Shown piece by piece: positions 18,543 to 28,106 of a stretch of 64,000 bases of DNA. Position 1 is the first letter of the stretch. Each line of letters starts with the position of its first letter. Source of the stretch: Rhizobium sp. GN54 (GTDB lineage Bacteria; Pseudomonadota; Alphaproteobacteria; Rhizobiales; Rhizobiaceae); assembly GCF_021026345.1 (NCBI RefSeq), contig NZ_JAJNCZ010000008.1, positions 62,001 through 126,000 of the forward strand, written 5' to 3'. The position numbers and the translations under genes were made by a program. The notes under the pieces are model-generated. The model had not been told where the DNA came from. It searched no databases and worked only from the letters and a program-made list of their open reading frames with translations.

Positions 18543-19550
18543 CTATCTGCGTCGGAAGGAGGAGATACTGTCAAACAGGGCCAGGGGCAAGGTGATGCCG
18601 CTGCCGCCGGTGCGCCGGCGGGCGCGGGCGCGCGCCTCGCCGGGGATGTGGACGCCGTAGTCCGCCGAAAGCCGCTCCAGCTGCCGGGCGAGCCGGGTTT
18701 CGAAATCGCGGGCCAGGAACTGCGGCGCGATCGCGAGGACGAAGAGACCGGCGCCCGGCGTCTCGTCGCCCGACTGGAAATCGGGGGCGTCGAGCGACCA
18801 GTTGGCGCCCGTCAGCCCTGCTGCCAGCACCTCGACCATCAGCGCGATATTGGCGCCGCGCGCGCCGCCGAAGGCGACAAGCGCGCCCTTGATCGCCGCG
18901 TTCGGATTGGTGGTCGGCCGGCCCGCGGCGTCGAGCGCCCAGCCTTCCGGAATGGGCTGCCCCCGTTCGGCCGCCTCCCGGACCTTGACGAAGGCGGTGG
19001 CGCTCGAGGCCTGGTCGATGACGAGCGGCGGCCCGTTCGCGCGCGGCGCGGCAAAGGCCAGCGGGTTGGTGCAATAGACCGGCTTGACGCTGCCGGCGCC
19101 GGCGAGCAGGGCCGGGCCGTTGGTGGCGGCGAAGGCGACGAGGCCCTCGGCTGCGAGGCGGGCGACATACCAGCCGAGCTCGCCGGCGGTGAAGCTGTTG
19201 TGCGAGGCGTAGACCGTCAGGCCGAAGATGCGGGTCTTCGATACCAGTTCCTCGAAGGCGGTGTCGAAGCCGAGCTGGGCGATGCCGCCACGGCAGTCGC
19301 ATCGGGTGAGCGCAGGGACCGGCGAGGTGAGCAGGGGCTCGGCACGGCCGTCGATGCGGCCGCAGTCGAGCGCATCGAGATAGTCGGGCAGGTGCGCCAG
19401 TCCGAGCGCGGGCTTGCCGGCCGCCTCGGCGGCGACGATTGCCCTGGCCAGCGAGCGCGCAAGGGCCTCGCTGGCGCCGGCCCGCACCAGCGCGCCGGCG
19501 GCGAGCGTCGAGACCTCGGCAAGCGTCAGGGAGATGGTGCGATCAGCCAT
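18543..19550 (-). CDS. Ldh-family (malate/L-lactate type) oxidoreductase
   Basis: The 335-aa protein belongs to the NAD(P)-dependent MDH/LDH2 family (YiaK, AllD and ComC relatives). Typical segments are YASHNSFTAGELGWYVARLA, around the catalytic His, then NPLAFAAPR and GGARGANIALMVEVLAAGLTGANWS. Substrates in this family include 2-keto acids, 2,3-diketo-L-gulonate and piperideine-2-carboxylate, and cannot be fixed from sequence. Co-transcription with a KDG-kinase-like gene suggests a sugar-acid catabolic step. The chosen ATG starts MADRTISLTLAEV; upstream in-frame sequence is low-complexity and unrelated. Confidence 0.85.
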   Translation of the reverse strand: MADRTISLTLAEVSTLAAGALVRAGASEALARSLARAIVAAEAAGKPALGLAHLPDYLDALDCGRIDGRAEPLLTSPVPALTRCDCRGGIAQLGFDTAFEELVSKTRIFGLTVYASHNSFTAGELGWYVARLAAEGLVAFAATNGPALLAGAGSVKPVYCTNPLAFAAPRANGPPLVIDQASSATAFVKVREAAERGQPIPEGWALDAAGRPTTNPNAAIKGALVAFGGARGANIALMVEVLAAGLTGANWSLDAPDFQSGDETPGAGLFVLAIAPQFLARDFETRLARQLERLSADYGVHIPGEARARARRRTGGSGITLPLALFDSISSFRRR

Positions 19551-19890
19551 GCGCTCGCCTCCGGGAACGGGGCGGGCGTTTCGTTCCGGTTTTCGCACCC
19601 GCGCCGGGGCGGCCGGCGGGATGGGGAACCCGGTGGCAGATATCGTTCGGCACGAGGCTTGCCGGATGGCGGCCATGGTGGCGGTGCAAGGGCGGCTCCG
19701 TCGGTCTGCTCCAGGCCCGGTTGTGCGCCATCATCGGGCCCGGCGCCGCCGGCGTCAACCGCAGGAGGCACAAAGAGGCCATCGGCCCGGCCCTTCCGTT
19801 TGGCTGTTTACGCGTCCCGCCGTCCCCGCTACACAGTCAGGATACGTCCGGCAGGATACGTCTGGGCGCGTCATTTCCGGGGAGTTGTCC
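19551..19890. other. Divergent intergenic region, 340 bases, no gene recognised
   Basis: This stretch separates the Ldh/kdgK operon (minus strand) from the alpha-glucosidase gene (plus strand) and must contain both promoters. I find no convincing ORF, RNA gene or long palindrome. The only clear signal is the ribosome-binding site GGGGAG at 19879-19884 in front of the glucosidase ATG. Confidence 0.5.
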
Positions 19891-21534
19891 ATGGCCACCT
19901 CAAAGACCTCCGCAGCCGACTGGTGGCGTGGTGCGGTGATCTATCAGGTCTATCCGCGCTCCTACCAGGATACCACCGACGACGGCATCGGCGATCTGAA
20001 GGGGGTGACGCAGCGGCTTTCGCATATCGCTTCCCTCGGCGTCGACGCGATCTGGCTGTCGCCGTTCTTTAAGTCGCCGATGGCGGACATGGGCTACGAC
20101 GTCTCCGACTATTGCGACGTCGACCCGATGTTCGGCTCGCTCGCCGATTTCGACGAGATGCTGGCTGCGGCCCACGCCCTCGGGCTCAAGGTCGTCATCG
20201 ACCAGGTGATCTCGCACACCTCCGACCAGCATCCGTGGTTCAAGGAGAGCCGCTCCAGCCGGGACAACGACAAGGCGGACTGGTATGTCTGGGCCGAGCC
20301 GGAGAAGGACGGCACGGCGCCGAACAACTGGCTGTCGGTGTTCGGCGGTCCCGCCTGGGAGTGGGACGGCGTGCGCCGGCAATACTACATGCACAACTTC
20401 CTCACCTCGCAGCCGGATCTGAACTTCCACAACCCGGACGTCCAGGAGGCGGTGCTGAAGACGATGCGCTTCTGGCTCGACCGCGGCGTCGACGGTTTCC
20501 GGCTGGATACGGTGAACTACTATTTCCACGATACGAAGCTCAGGGACAACCCGCCGCATGCGCCGGACACGGACGAGGCAGGGCTCGATGCGCCTGACGT
20601 CAATCCCTACGGCATGCAGGCGCACCGCTACGACAAGACGCAGCCGGAGAACGTCGGCTTCCTCAAGCGCGTGCGCGCGCTCCTGGACGCCTATGACGGG
20701 CGCACCTCGGTCGGCGAGGTCGGCGACGGCGCGCGCTCGCTGAAGACGGTGGCGGAATACACCAGCGGCGGCGACAAGCTGCACATGTGCTACACCTTCG
20801 ACCTGCTGGGGCCGGATTTCTCCGCCGCCTACATCCGCAAATGCGTGGAGGGGTTCCAGAAGGCGGTCGTGGACGGCTGGGTCTGCTGGGCCTTCTCCAA
20901 CCACGACGTCGAGCGCCATGTCAGCCGTTTCGTCGAGGCACCGGAGGAGCGCGAGCGGGTGGCGCGGCTGGCCCTGACGCTGCTTTCGACCTTGCGCGGC
21001 ACGATCTGCCTCTACCAGGGCGAGGAACTGGGCCTGCCGGAAGCCGAACTCGCCTTCGAGGACCTGCGCGATCCCTACGGCATCCGCTTCTGGCCCGCCT
21101 TCAAGGGCCGCGACGGCTGCCGCACGCCGATGCCCTGGCAGGCGGAGGCGCCGCAGGCGGGCTTCAGTGCCGCGCGCCCCTGGCTGCCGGTGCCGGCCGA
21201 GCACGCGCGGCTCGCCGCCGATGCGCAGGAAAAGGTGCCCGGCTCGGTGCTCAACCACTACCGCGACACGCTGGCCTTCCGGAAGGCGCATCCGGCACTG
21301 CTCGACGGGGAGATGGAGTTCGTGACGTCCAATCAGGACGTGCTGGCCTTCACGCGGCGGAAGGGCGCCGAGACGCTGCTGTTCGTGTTCAACCTGACGC
21401 GGAAGAAGGCGGCGTTCGTGCCGCCGGCATCGATGACGCTCGCAGAGGCTGTCGCCGTCCCCGGCTTCGGCGGCAGGCTCGCCGAGGGCACGGTGGAACT
21501 GGCGCCTCTGGACATGGCCTGCGTGCGGCTCTGA
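19891..21534 (+). CDS. GH13 alpha-glucosidase
   Basis: The 547-aa cytoplasmic enzyme is an oligo-1,6/alpha-glucosidase-type member of glycoside hydrolase family 13. It starts WWRGAVIYQVYPRSYQDTTDDGIGD, then shows the beta-strand motifs DQVISHTSDQHPWF, the nucleophile Asp206 in GVDGFRLDTVNYY, the acid/base Glu276 in TSVGEVGDG, and His338-Asp339 in FSNHDVERH. All catalytic residues are present. It resembles rhizobial AglA, which hydrolyses sucrose, maltose and trehalose, but the agl ABC transporter genes are not beside it, so I give no symbol. It converges with the RelE/ParE-type gene. Confidence 0.93.
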   Translation: MATSKTSAADWWRGAVIYQVYPRSYQDTTDDGIGDLKGVTQRLSHIASLGVDAIWLSPFFKSPMADMGYDVSDYCDVDPMFGSLADFDEMLAAAHALGLKVVIDQVISHTSDQHPWFKESRSSRDNDKADWYVWAEPEKDGTAPNNWLSVFGGPAWEWDGVRRQYYMHNFLTSQPDLNFHNPDVQEAVLKTMRFWLDRGVDGFRLDTVNYYFHDTKLRDNPPHAPDTDEAGLDAPDVNPYGMQAHRYDKTQPENVGFLKRVRALLDAYDGRTSVGEVGDGARSLKTVAEYTSGGDKLHMCYTFDLLGPDFSAAYIRKCVEGFQKAVVDGWVCWAFSNHDVERHVSRFVEAPEERERVARLALTLLSTLRGTICLYQGEELGLPEAELAFEDLRDPYGIRFWPAFKGRDGCRTPMPWQAEAPQAGFSAARPWLPVPAEHARLAADAQEKVPGSVLNHYRDTLAFRKAHPALLDGEMEFVTSNQDVLAFTRRKGAETLLFVFNLTRKKAAFVPPASMTLAEAVAVPGFGGRLAEGTVELAPLDMACVRL

Positions 21535-21539
21535 ATGTC

Positions 21540-21794
21540 TTACCGGACGAGCTTGTCATAGTCCGCGTGGCTGCCGATCCAGAACCAGACGAGGTCCTGA
21601 TCATCGGCAACCGCCAGTGCCCGCCACGAGAGGCCGACCCGGACGGACCAATACCGGCCAGTCCGCTTGAGGTGTAGCGACGGGTGCCTGGGATCGGCCT
21701 TCAAGAGTTCGAAATTCTGATCAGCCAGCTTCTGCACATGCGCGGGAAGCGCATTGTAGGAACGCCAGAAGGAGGCGTTCGCAAAGTGCCTCAA
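21540..21794 (-). CDS. RelE/ParE-superfamily toxin
   Basis: The 84-aa protein fits the RelE/ParE/HigB fold: a helical start (FWRSYNALPAHVQKLADQNFELL), then a beta-hairpin region with HLKRTGRYWSVRVGLSWRALAV and the C-terminal FWIGSHADYDKLV. RelE-like members cleave mRNA on the ribosome and ParE-like members poison gyrase; the sequence alone does not decide. It overlaps the upstream antitoxin gene by four bases (ATGA), so both are translated together. Confidence 0.87.
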   Translation of the reverse strand: MRHFANASFWRSYNALPAHVQKLADQNFELLKADPRHPSLHLKRTGRYWSVRVGLSWRALAVADDQDLVWFWIGSHADYDKLVR

Positions 21795-21994
21795 AGGCGA
21801 GAGGTCCGGCCTGCGCGATGATCTCGCAGTGCGTCGTCCGCGAGTTGGTCCAGCTTGCTGCCCGTCAGGGCGTCCCGCTCAAACTGTTGATCCCAGCGTT
21901 CGGCGTGCAGTTTCTCGAACCAGACAGAGAACGCTTCGAACTCATCCTTGTCGAGTTCGGCCACGCTCGCTTCTATCTGCTGCAGCTTGGACAT
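21791..21994 (-). CDS. Antitoxin partner of the RelE/ParE-type toxin
   Basis: The 67-aa protein (MSKLQQIEASVAELDKDEFE, ending RAGRTSRL) is small, acidic in the first half and helical. It matches short antitoxins that precede RelE/ParE-type toxins. No HTH or ribbon-helix-helix can be assigned with certainty. Antitoxin-first order and the four-base overlap with the toxin support the assignment. Conserved pairs of this type (antitoxin with EFEAFSVWF-like segment) occur throughout Rhizobiales. Confidence 0.8.
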   Translation of the reverse strand: MSKLQQIEASVAELDKDEFEAFSVWFEKLHAERWDQQFERDALTGSKLDQLADDALRDHRAGRTSRL

Positions 21995-22112
21995 GACGTC
22001 ACCTTTCAGGTCCTCATCGCGTCCAACTCGACGCTCGGTGGCTTATCTAAGAACCTTCGGAAAAGGTCTCCATAGAAATATGCCGTCGTCGCGATCTTGC
22101 CAAGGGTCACGA

Positions 22113-23816
22113 TCACCCGATCAGTGCGAACCGGTCGACGTCGACCATGCCGCGGTCGGAAATCTTCAGGTGCGGGATCACCGGCAGGGGCAGGAAGGCG
22201 AGCTGGAGGAAGGGCTCCTCGAGCGTCGAGCCGAGCGAAAATGCTGCCTTGCGCAGGTGGTGCAGCGTGTCGCGGACCACCTCGAAGGGTTCGAGGCTCA
22301 TCAGGCCGGCGACGGGGAGCGCGATCTCGCCGGTGATCCTGCCGTCCTCGACGACGACGAAGCCGCCGCGGATCTCGCCCAGCCGGTTGGCGGCGAGCGC
22401 CATGTCGTCCTCCCTGACGCCGACGACGCAGATGTTGTGGCTGTCGTGGCCGACGGTGGAGGCGATCGCGCCCTTCTTCAGGCCGAAGCCCTGGACGAAG
22501 CCGTTGGCATGGTTGCCGTTCTTGCCGTGCCGTTCGATGACGGCCACCTTGATGATGTCGCGCGACAGGTCGACGGTCGTCTGGTTGCCGCTTGCCGGCA
22601 GCCGGTAGCGGCGGTGCTCGGTGATGATCTTGCCGGGCATGACGCCGATCACCGGCGTCTCGCCTTCCGACACCGGCACGGCGAAGTGCGAGGCCTTCAC
22701 CAGCCTTGCCCTGACGCTGTCGAGCCCGACCGGGGCAACGGGACGGCGGCCCGCAAAGAGCGCGTCGGTCACGCGGCGGCCGGCGGCAAAGACCATTTCG
22801 GCCCGGCAGTCCTCCAGCGTGTCGATCACGACGAGATCGGCGCGCCAGCCGGGGGCGACGAGGCCGCGGTCCTGCAGGCCGAAGGCCTTCGCCGCCGAGA
22901 TCGAGGCGGCGCGATAGACGGCGAGCGGGGCGCGGCCGTGCGCGATCGCGGTGCGGATCATGTGGTCGAGATGGCCCTGCTCGGCGATGTCGAGAGGATT
23001 GCGGTCGTCGGTGCAGAGCGCGATGAAGGGCGACAGCCGCTCGGTGAAGAGCGGCATCAGCGCCAGGAGGTCCTTCGAGACCGAGCCCTCGCGGATCAGG
23101 ATGTGCATGCCCTTCCTGATCTTCTCCAGCGCTTCCTCCGCGCTCGTGCACTCGTGGTCGGTGCGGATTCCGGCCGACAGGTAGCCGTTGAGGTCGCGGC
23201 CGGAGAGCAGCGGCGCATGACCGTCGATATGGCCGCCCTGGAAGGCCTCGAGCTTGGCCATGCAGACGGGGTCCTTGTGGATCACGCCGGGGAAATTCAT
23301 GAACTCGGCAAGGCCGATCACCTTCGGGTGATGGCGGAACGGCAGGAGCTTCTCCACCGGCAGGTCGGCACCGGAGGTTTCCAGATGCGTCGCCGGCACG
23401 CAGCTCGACAGTTGCACGCGGATGTCCATGATCGTCGCTCCGGCGGAATCGAGGAAGAAGCGGATGCCGTCTTCTCCCAGCACGTTGGCGATCTCGTGCG
23501 GGTCGCAGATCGCGGTCGTCACCCCGTGGGGCAGGACGCAGCGGTCGAACTCGTGCGGGGTGACGAGCGAGCTTTCGATATGCAGGTGCGTGTCGATGAA
23601 GCCGGGGACGACGATGCGGCCGGAAATGTCGATCTCCGCGCGGCCCTCATAGGCCTCGCAGGTGCCGACGATGCGATCGCCGCAGATGGCGATGTCGGAG
23701 GCGACCAGTTCGCCGGTGACGAGATCGAAGAAGCGCCCGCCCTTCAGCACGATGTCGGCGGGTTCGCGGCCGGTGCCCTGGTCGATCAGGCGTTCCAGGC
23801 GGGTGGTGGCGGTCAT
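22113..23816 (-). CDS. ade: Adenine deaminase
   Basis: The 567-aa amidohydrolase-superfamily enzyme converts adenine to hypoxanthine and ammonia for purine salvage or catabolism. The metal-binding motif [12 protein letters not shown] and the [15 protein letters not shown] segment are typical of Ade. The C-terminal domain carries [22 protein letters not shown], diagnostic of bacterial adenine deaminases of the Bacillus AdeC type. Length is normal. It is a single gene divergent from nothing obvious; the next gene on the same strand, an aldose epimerase-like protein, is unrelated. Confidence 0.95.
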   Translation of the reverse strand: MTATTRLERLIDQGTGREPADIVLKGGRFFDLVTGELVASDIAICGDRIVGTCEAYEGRAEIDISGRIVVPGFIDTHLHIESSLVTPHEFDRCVLPHGVTTAICDPHEIANVLGEDGIRFFLDSAGATIMDIRVQLSSCVPATHLETSGADLPVEKLLPFRHHPKVIGLAEFMNFPGVIHKDPVCMAKLEAFQGGHIDGHAPLLSGRDLNGYLSAGIRTDHECTSAEEALEKIRKGMHILIREGSVSKDLLALMPLFTERLSPFIALCTDDRNPLDIAEQGHLDHMIRTAIAHGRAPLAVYRAASISAAKAFGLQDRGLVAPGWRADLVVIDTLEDCRAEMVFAAGRRVTDALFAGRRPVAPVGLDSVRARLVKASHFAVPVSEGETPVIGVMPGKIITEHRRYRLPASGNQTTVDLSRDIIKVAVIERHGKNGNHANGFVQGFGLKKGAIASTVGHDSHNICVVGVREDDMALAANRLGEIRGGFVVVEDGRITGEIALPVAGLMSLEPFEVVRDTLHHLRKAAFSLGSTLEEPFLQLAFLPLPVIPHLKISDRGMVDVDRFALIG

Positions 23817-23902
23817 GGCGGTTCTCCGAATCCCTCTTTGAAAACTCTAGCAGGGAAGGCGCCGGCTTGCCGAATTTCCCGCGCGACGGCTACTGCCGCC
23901 GT

Positions 23903-24772
23903 TCAGCCGGGGAAGGTGACGGTGAAGGCAAAGCGCCTGCTTTCGCCGGCCGGGAGCACGGTGCCATGGGGGCGCTGCGACAGTTCGCGCGACCCGCCGC
24001 TCTCCGCCGCCGTGCCGTGCCAGGGTTCGATGCAGAGATAGGGTGCGCCGGGCTTGGTCCAGAGCGCGAGGTTCGGCAGGTTCTCGAAACGGAATGCCAG
24101 GGCCGGGCCGTCCTCGGCTCGATAGGTGAGCCCGTCGCCCGCGCCTTCGGGAAAGATCATGGCGTCGGCCTCGAACTGGGCAGGATCGAGGACGAGCGTG
24201 CCCCCGGCGAAGGGCGACGGCAACTCCCCGGCCGCGAGCAGCCCGCCTTCGAGCCGCCGAAGGGCGGGTTCTCCGCCATTGTCGAGGTGGATCGTGTGCG
24301 GCCGGCCGGCGGCGCCGGGCAGGGGCCAGACGAAGGCGGGGTGGAATCCGAGGCCGAATGGCATCGGCCGGTCGCCGCGGTTGGAGACGGTGGCGGAGAC
24401 GGTCAGGGTTGGCCCTTCCAGCCTGTGTTCGACGGCGAGCAGGAATTCGAAGGGATAGAGCGCGCGCGTCTCCTCCGAGGCTGCCAGTTCGTGGCGGCAC
24501 ATCGTCTCCGTGGCCGAAGCGAGCGCGAAGTCCCGGCGCCGGGCGAATCCATGCTGCCCCATGGGGTAGGGCTTGCCGTCGATCAGGAGCGTATCGTCCG
24601 GCGCCCTGCCGACGATCGGAAAGAGCACGGGCGAGCGGCCGGACCAGAAGGCGGCATCGCCGCTCCAGAGCCAGCTCCTGCCGTCCGGCGTCGCGATCGC
24701 CTGCATTTCGGCGCCGAGCGGGGAGACGTCGACGGCCAGGAATGCGTTCTCGATGCGGGTGAGGTCGGTCAT
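23903..24772 (-). CDS. Aldose 1-epimerase family protein
   Basis: The 289-aa protein has the galactose mutarotase-like fold: MTDLTRIENAFLAVDVSPLGAEMQ, then LWSGDAAFWSGRSPVLFPIVGR, MGQHGFAR with the catalytic-type His, and LGFHPAFVWPLPG. A probable general-base Glu is in IEPWHG. This resembles YeaD- or YihR-like epimerases that act on hexoses or hexose phosphates; the substrate is not known. I start at 24772, where the family sequence begins; an upstream ATG at 24886 adds an unrelated basic stretch. Confidence 0.87.
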   Translation of the reverse strand: MTDLTRIENAFLAVDVSPLGAEMQAIATPDGRSWLWSGDAAFWSGRSPVLFPIVGRAPDDTLLIDGKPYPMGQHGFARRRDFALASATETMCRHELAASEETRALYPFEFLLAVEHRLEGPTLTVSATVSNRGDRPMPFGLGFHPAFVWPLPGAAGRPHTIHLDNGGEPALRRLEGGLLAAGELPSPFAGGTLVLDPAQFEADAMIFPEGAGDGLTYRAEDGPALAFRFENLPNLALWTKPGAPYLCIEPWHGTAAESGGSRELSQRPHGTVLPAGESRRFAFTVTFPG

Positions 24773-24904
24773 GGGGGCTCCTGATGCGGCGATCGGTTCG
24801 GCGCAGCATAGACGTATCCGCCGGATTCCGCGTCCGCTGATCGCATGCCTCGGGACGATTTTCTCGAAGCCGCGTCGTGACGGCATCGAAGCCGGCGACC
24901 TCGC

Positions 24905-24958
24905 TTGACATACTCATAACCGAAGAGTTATTGAACTAATCAATAGCCAACGGGTTAT
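24905..24958 (+). promoter_or_regulatory. Promoter and twin operator of the arsR-AHSA1 operon
   Basis: A -35 box TTGACA at 24905-24910 is followed after 17 bases by a weak -10 box TTATTG at 24928-24933. Two short palindromes overlap and follow it: ATAAC-N6-GTTAT at 24916-24931, and ATAGCC-N4-GGTTAT at 24943-24958 directly before the start codon. They are likely binding sites for the ArsR-type protein encoded immediately downstream (autorepression). Confidence 0.6.
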
Positions 24959-24960
24959 GG

Positions 24961-25290
24961 ATGTCGATGAGCGAAGCGCAGGACCTTCTCTTCACCGCAC
25001 TGGCGGACCCGACGCGTCGGGCGATCTTCGAGCGGCTGTGCCGCCGGGGCGAGCAGACCGTGGGGGCGTTGACGGCCGAAGCGGGCGTCTCGCAGCCGGC
25101 GGTGTCCAAGCATCTCGGCGTCCTGAAGCGGGCGGGCCTGGTGTCCGACCGTCCTCAGGGCCGCCAGACCCATTACAGCGCCCGGCTCGAAGCGCTCTCC
25201 CCCCTGGTGGACTGGACCCAGCAGATGTCCGGCTTCTGGGAAAGCCGGTTCGACGATCTCGAAGATCTGCTCAAGAGGATGGACCAATGA
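24961..25290 (+). CDS. ArsR-family transcriptional regulator
   Basis: The 109-aa winged-helix repressor begins LLFTALADPTRRAIFERLCR, has the recognition helix VSQPAVSKHLGVLKRAGLV, and the wing GRQTHYSA. It lacks the metal-binding ELCVC motif of ArsR/SmtB metal sensors. It belongs to the subgroup usually paired with AHSA1/SRPBCC proteins, as here: the downstream gene starts within its stop codon. The ligand is unknown. Confidence 0.92.
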   Translation: MSMSEAQDLLFTALADPTRRAIFERLCRRGEQTVGALTAEAGVSQPAVSKHLGVLKRAGLVSDRPQGRQTHYSARLEALSPLVDWTQQMSGFWESRFDDLEDLLKRMDQ

Positions 25291-25697
25291 ACGTATCTGC
25301 CGAAAAGACCCTTTCCGTCGTCGTCGAACGGGAACTGCCGCATCCGCCGGAGAAGATCTGGCGCGCTCTCACGCAACCGCAACTCATCGAGGAGTGGCTG
25401 ATGAAGAACGAATTCAAGCCTGCCGTCGGCCACGCCTTCAGCCTGCGCGCCGATTGGGGCACCGTGGAATGCCGGGTACGCACCGTCGAGCCGAACAGGA
25501 CCCTGTCCTACACATGGGACGCCACGCCGCTGGAGAGCGTCGTCACCTGGACGCTGACGCCGACCGAGACCGGCACGATGCTGCGCATGGAGCAGACCGG
25601 TTTCCGGCAGGACCAGCCGATGTTCTATGGCGGCGCGAAGATGGGCTGGCCGAAATTCCTCGACAAGCTCGAAGACGTGCTCGCCCGCCTGGACTGA
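25287..25697 (+). CDS. SRPBCC (AHSA1-type) ligand-binding domain protein
   Basis: The 136-aa protein has the helix-grip START-like fold of AHSA1/CalC proteins: ERELPHPPEKIWRALTQPQLIEEWL near the N-terminus, then a beta-rich middle (LSYTWDATPLESVVTWTLTP) and a long C-terminal helix (GWPKFLDKLEDVLARL). Such proteins bind small hydrophobic molecules, and a paired ArsR regulator may respond to the same ligand. Translation is coupled to arsR by an ATGA overlap. Confidence 0.92.
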   Translation: MNVSAEKTLSVVVERELPHPPEKIWRALTQPQLIEEWLMKNEFKPAVGHAFSLRADWGTVECRVRTVEPNRTLSYTWDATPLESVVTWTLTPTETGTMLRMEQTGFRQDQPMFYGGAKMGWPKFLDKLEDVLARLD

Positions 25698-25837
25698 GGG
25701 TATTCGACCTCCGCCATCGGCGGAAACCTCCCGTTGCGCCACAGCCCTTGCAGACGCGGCCTGTCCGAGGACGGCCGCGGATGGCGCCGTCGTGCCGTCG
25801 AGCGGGCAGCATGGCCCTGCAATCAAAGGAGACCGAT

Positions 25838-26050
25838 TTGAACTGGAACAAGTGGATAAGACAGTTTCACCGCTGGATTTCGATCGCCTTCACGCTTGCC
25901 GTGATCGCCAACATCGCTTCCATGGGCATGGAGGAGCCCGTCCTCTGGATCGGCCTGCTGGCGCTGGTGCCGCTCATTCTTCTGCTCATAACGGGGCTCT
26001 ATCTCTTCGTCCTGCCCTATGCCGCGAAACGGCGCGATATCGCCCGTTAG
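25838..26050 (+). CDS. Small membrane protein of the arsR-AHSA1 operon
   Basis: This protein of about 70 aa (NWNKWIRQFHRWISIAFTLA onward) has two predicted transmembrane helices (residues about 12-30 and 40-62) and a basic C-terminus (AAKRRDIAR). I prefer a TTG start at 25838, six bases after GGAG. An ATG at 25811 would add nine residues without a ribosome-binding site. Similar short proteins follow ArsR/AHSA1 pairs in other Rhizobiales; the function is unknown. A small hairpin (TCCGCC-ATC-GGCGGA, 25710-25724) lies between it and the AHSA1 gene. Confidence 0.75.
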   Translation: MNWNKWIRQFHRWISIAFTLAVIANIASMGMEEPVLWIGLLALVPLILLLITGLYLFVLPYAAKRRDIAR

Positions 26051-26071
26051 AATCTGTCCCGCCAATGAGAG

Positions 26072-26095
26072 GAGGCGGCCGCAGCCGGCCGCTTC
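26072..26095. terminator. Possible shared terminator between convergent genes
   Basis: GCGGCC and GGCCGC (26075-26080 and 26087-26092) form a six-base stem between the small membrane protein gene and the aminotransferase gene, which end facing each other. The T-runs are poor on both strands, so this is a weak call. Confidence 0.35.
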
Positions 26096-26114
26096 CAGTT
26101 CCGTCATTCCGCGC

Positions 26115-27440
<1,326 letters not shown>

Positions 27441-27575
27441 GTCGATCTCCGTGGGTATCGATTGCGAGGACAGTGTTCGAGGGGCAGGGCGTTGCCGCTC
27501 CCCCCGGGCGGGTTCTTTACCTGTTGGTCAAATTATCGAAGCACCCGGCACCGTCAAGCCTCGGCCGCTTCGCGC

Positions 27576-27617
27576 CGCCCAAAAGAAAACGCCCGGCGGT
27601 GGTGTTCCGCCGGGCGT
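27576..27617 (-). terminator. Rho-independent terminator of the NolR-like gene
   Basis: ACGCCCGGCGG (27589-27599) and CCGCCGGGCGT (27607-27617) form a perfect 11-base stem with a seven-base loop. Read on the minus strand, it lies just after the NolR-like stop and is followed by GTTTTCTTTT, a clear T-rich tail. Confidence 0.85.
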
Positions 27618-27638
27618 CGAAAAGGGCCATGCAGCCGG

Positions 27639-27974
27639 TCACGCGTAGCGCAACTGCCTGCTCTCGCTCGGATGCGGCTCGCTGTAGATGCTGTCGATCG
27701 CGCCCAGGATCGTCAGGACGGCGTCCGACTTGCTGGAATAGTAGATCGTCTGCGCATCCCGGCGCGTCGTGACCAGGTTTTGCGCGCGCAACTTGGACAG
27801 ATGCTGGGACAGGGCCGATTGGCTCAGTCCGACCTTCTGTGCGAGCGCACCTACGGCGATTTCACCGCTGACAAGTACCTTCAGGATCAGCAGGCGCTTG
27901 GGATTCGCCACTGCCGAAAGAAAGTTCGTTGCAACTTCGGCCTGTGCCTGATCGCTGTCAGAAAAGGCGTCCAT
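27639..27974 (-). CDS. nolR: NolR-like ArsR-family regulator
   Basis: A 111-aa winged-helix protein whose core (FLSAVANPKRLLILKVL, then VGALAQKVGLSQSALSQHLS, then RAQNLVTTRRDAQTIYYSS) closely follows Sinorhizobium NolR, the global repressor of nodulation and other genes. The N-terminal arm (MDAFSDSDQAQAEVATN) and C-terminus differ more. The ATG at 27974 has GAAGGAG seven bases upstream; a TTG 15 bases earlier is less likely. It is monocistronic with its own terminator. Whether it is the true NolR orthologue or a related ArsR protein needs comparison with full-length NolR. Confidence 0.75.
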   Translation of the reverse strand: MDAFSDSDQAQAEVATNFLSAVANPKRLLILKVLVSGEIAVGALAQKVGLSQSALSQHLSKLRAQNLVTTRRDAQTIYYSSKSDAVLTILGAIDSIYSEPHPSESRQLRYA

Positions 27975-28106
27975 CGGAAACTCCTTCAATGCGTATTAAC
28001 TTCAATATGTGCGGTCCCGTACTGTATGACTGTTAGCATATAAACAAAACCGAACACATCAAGTGGCCAGATATTGGGGGTCTGGGCATCGCGGAGGGGG
28101 GGAGCG

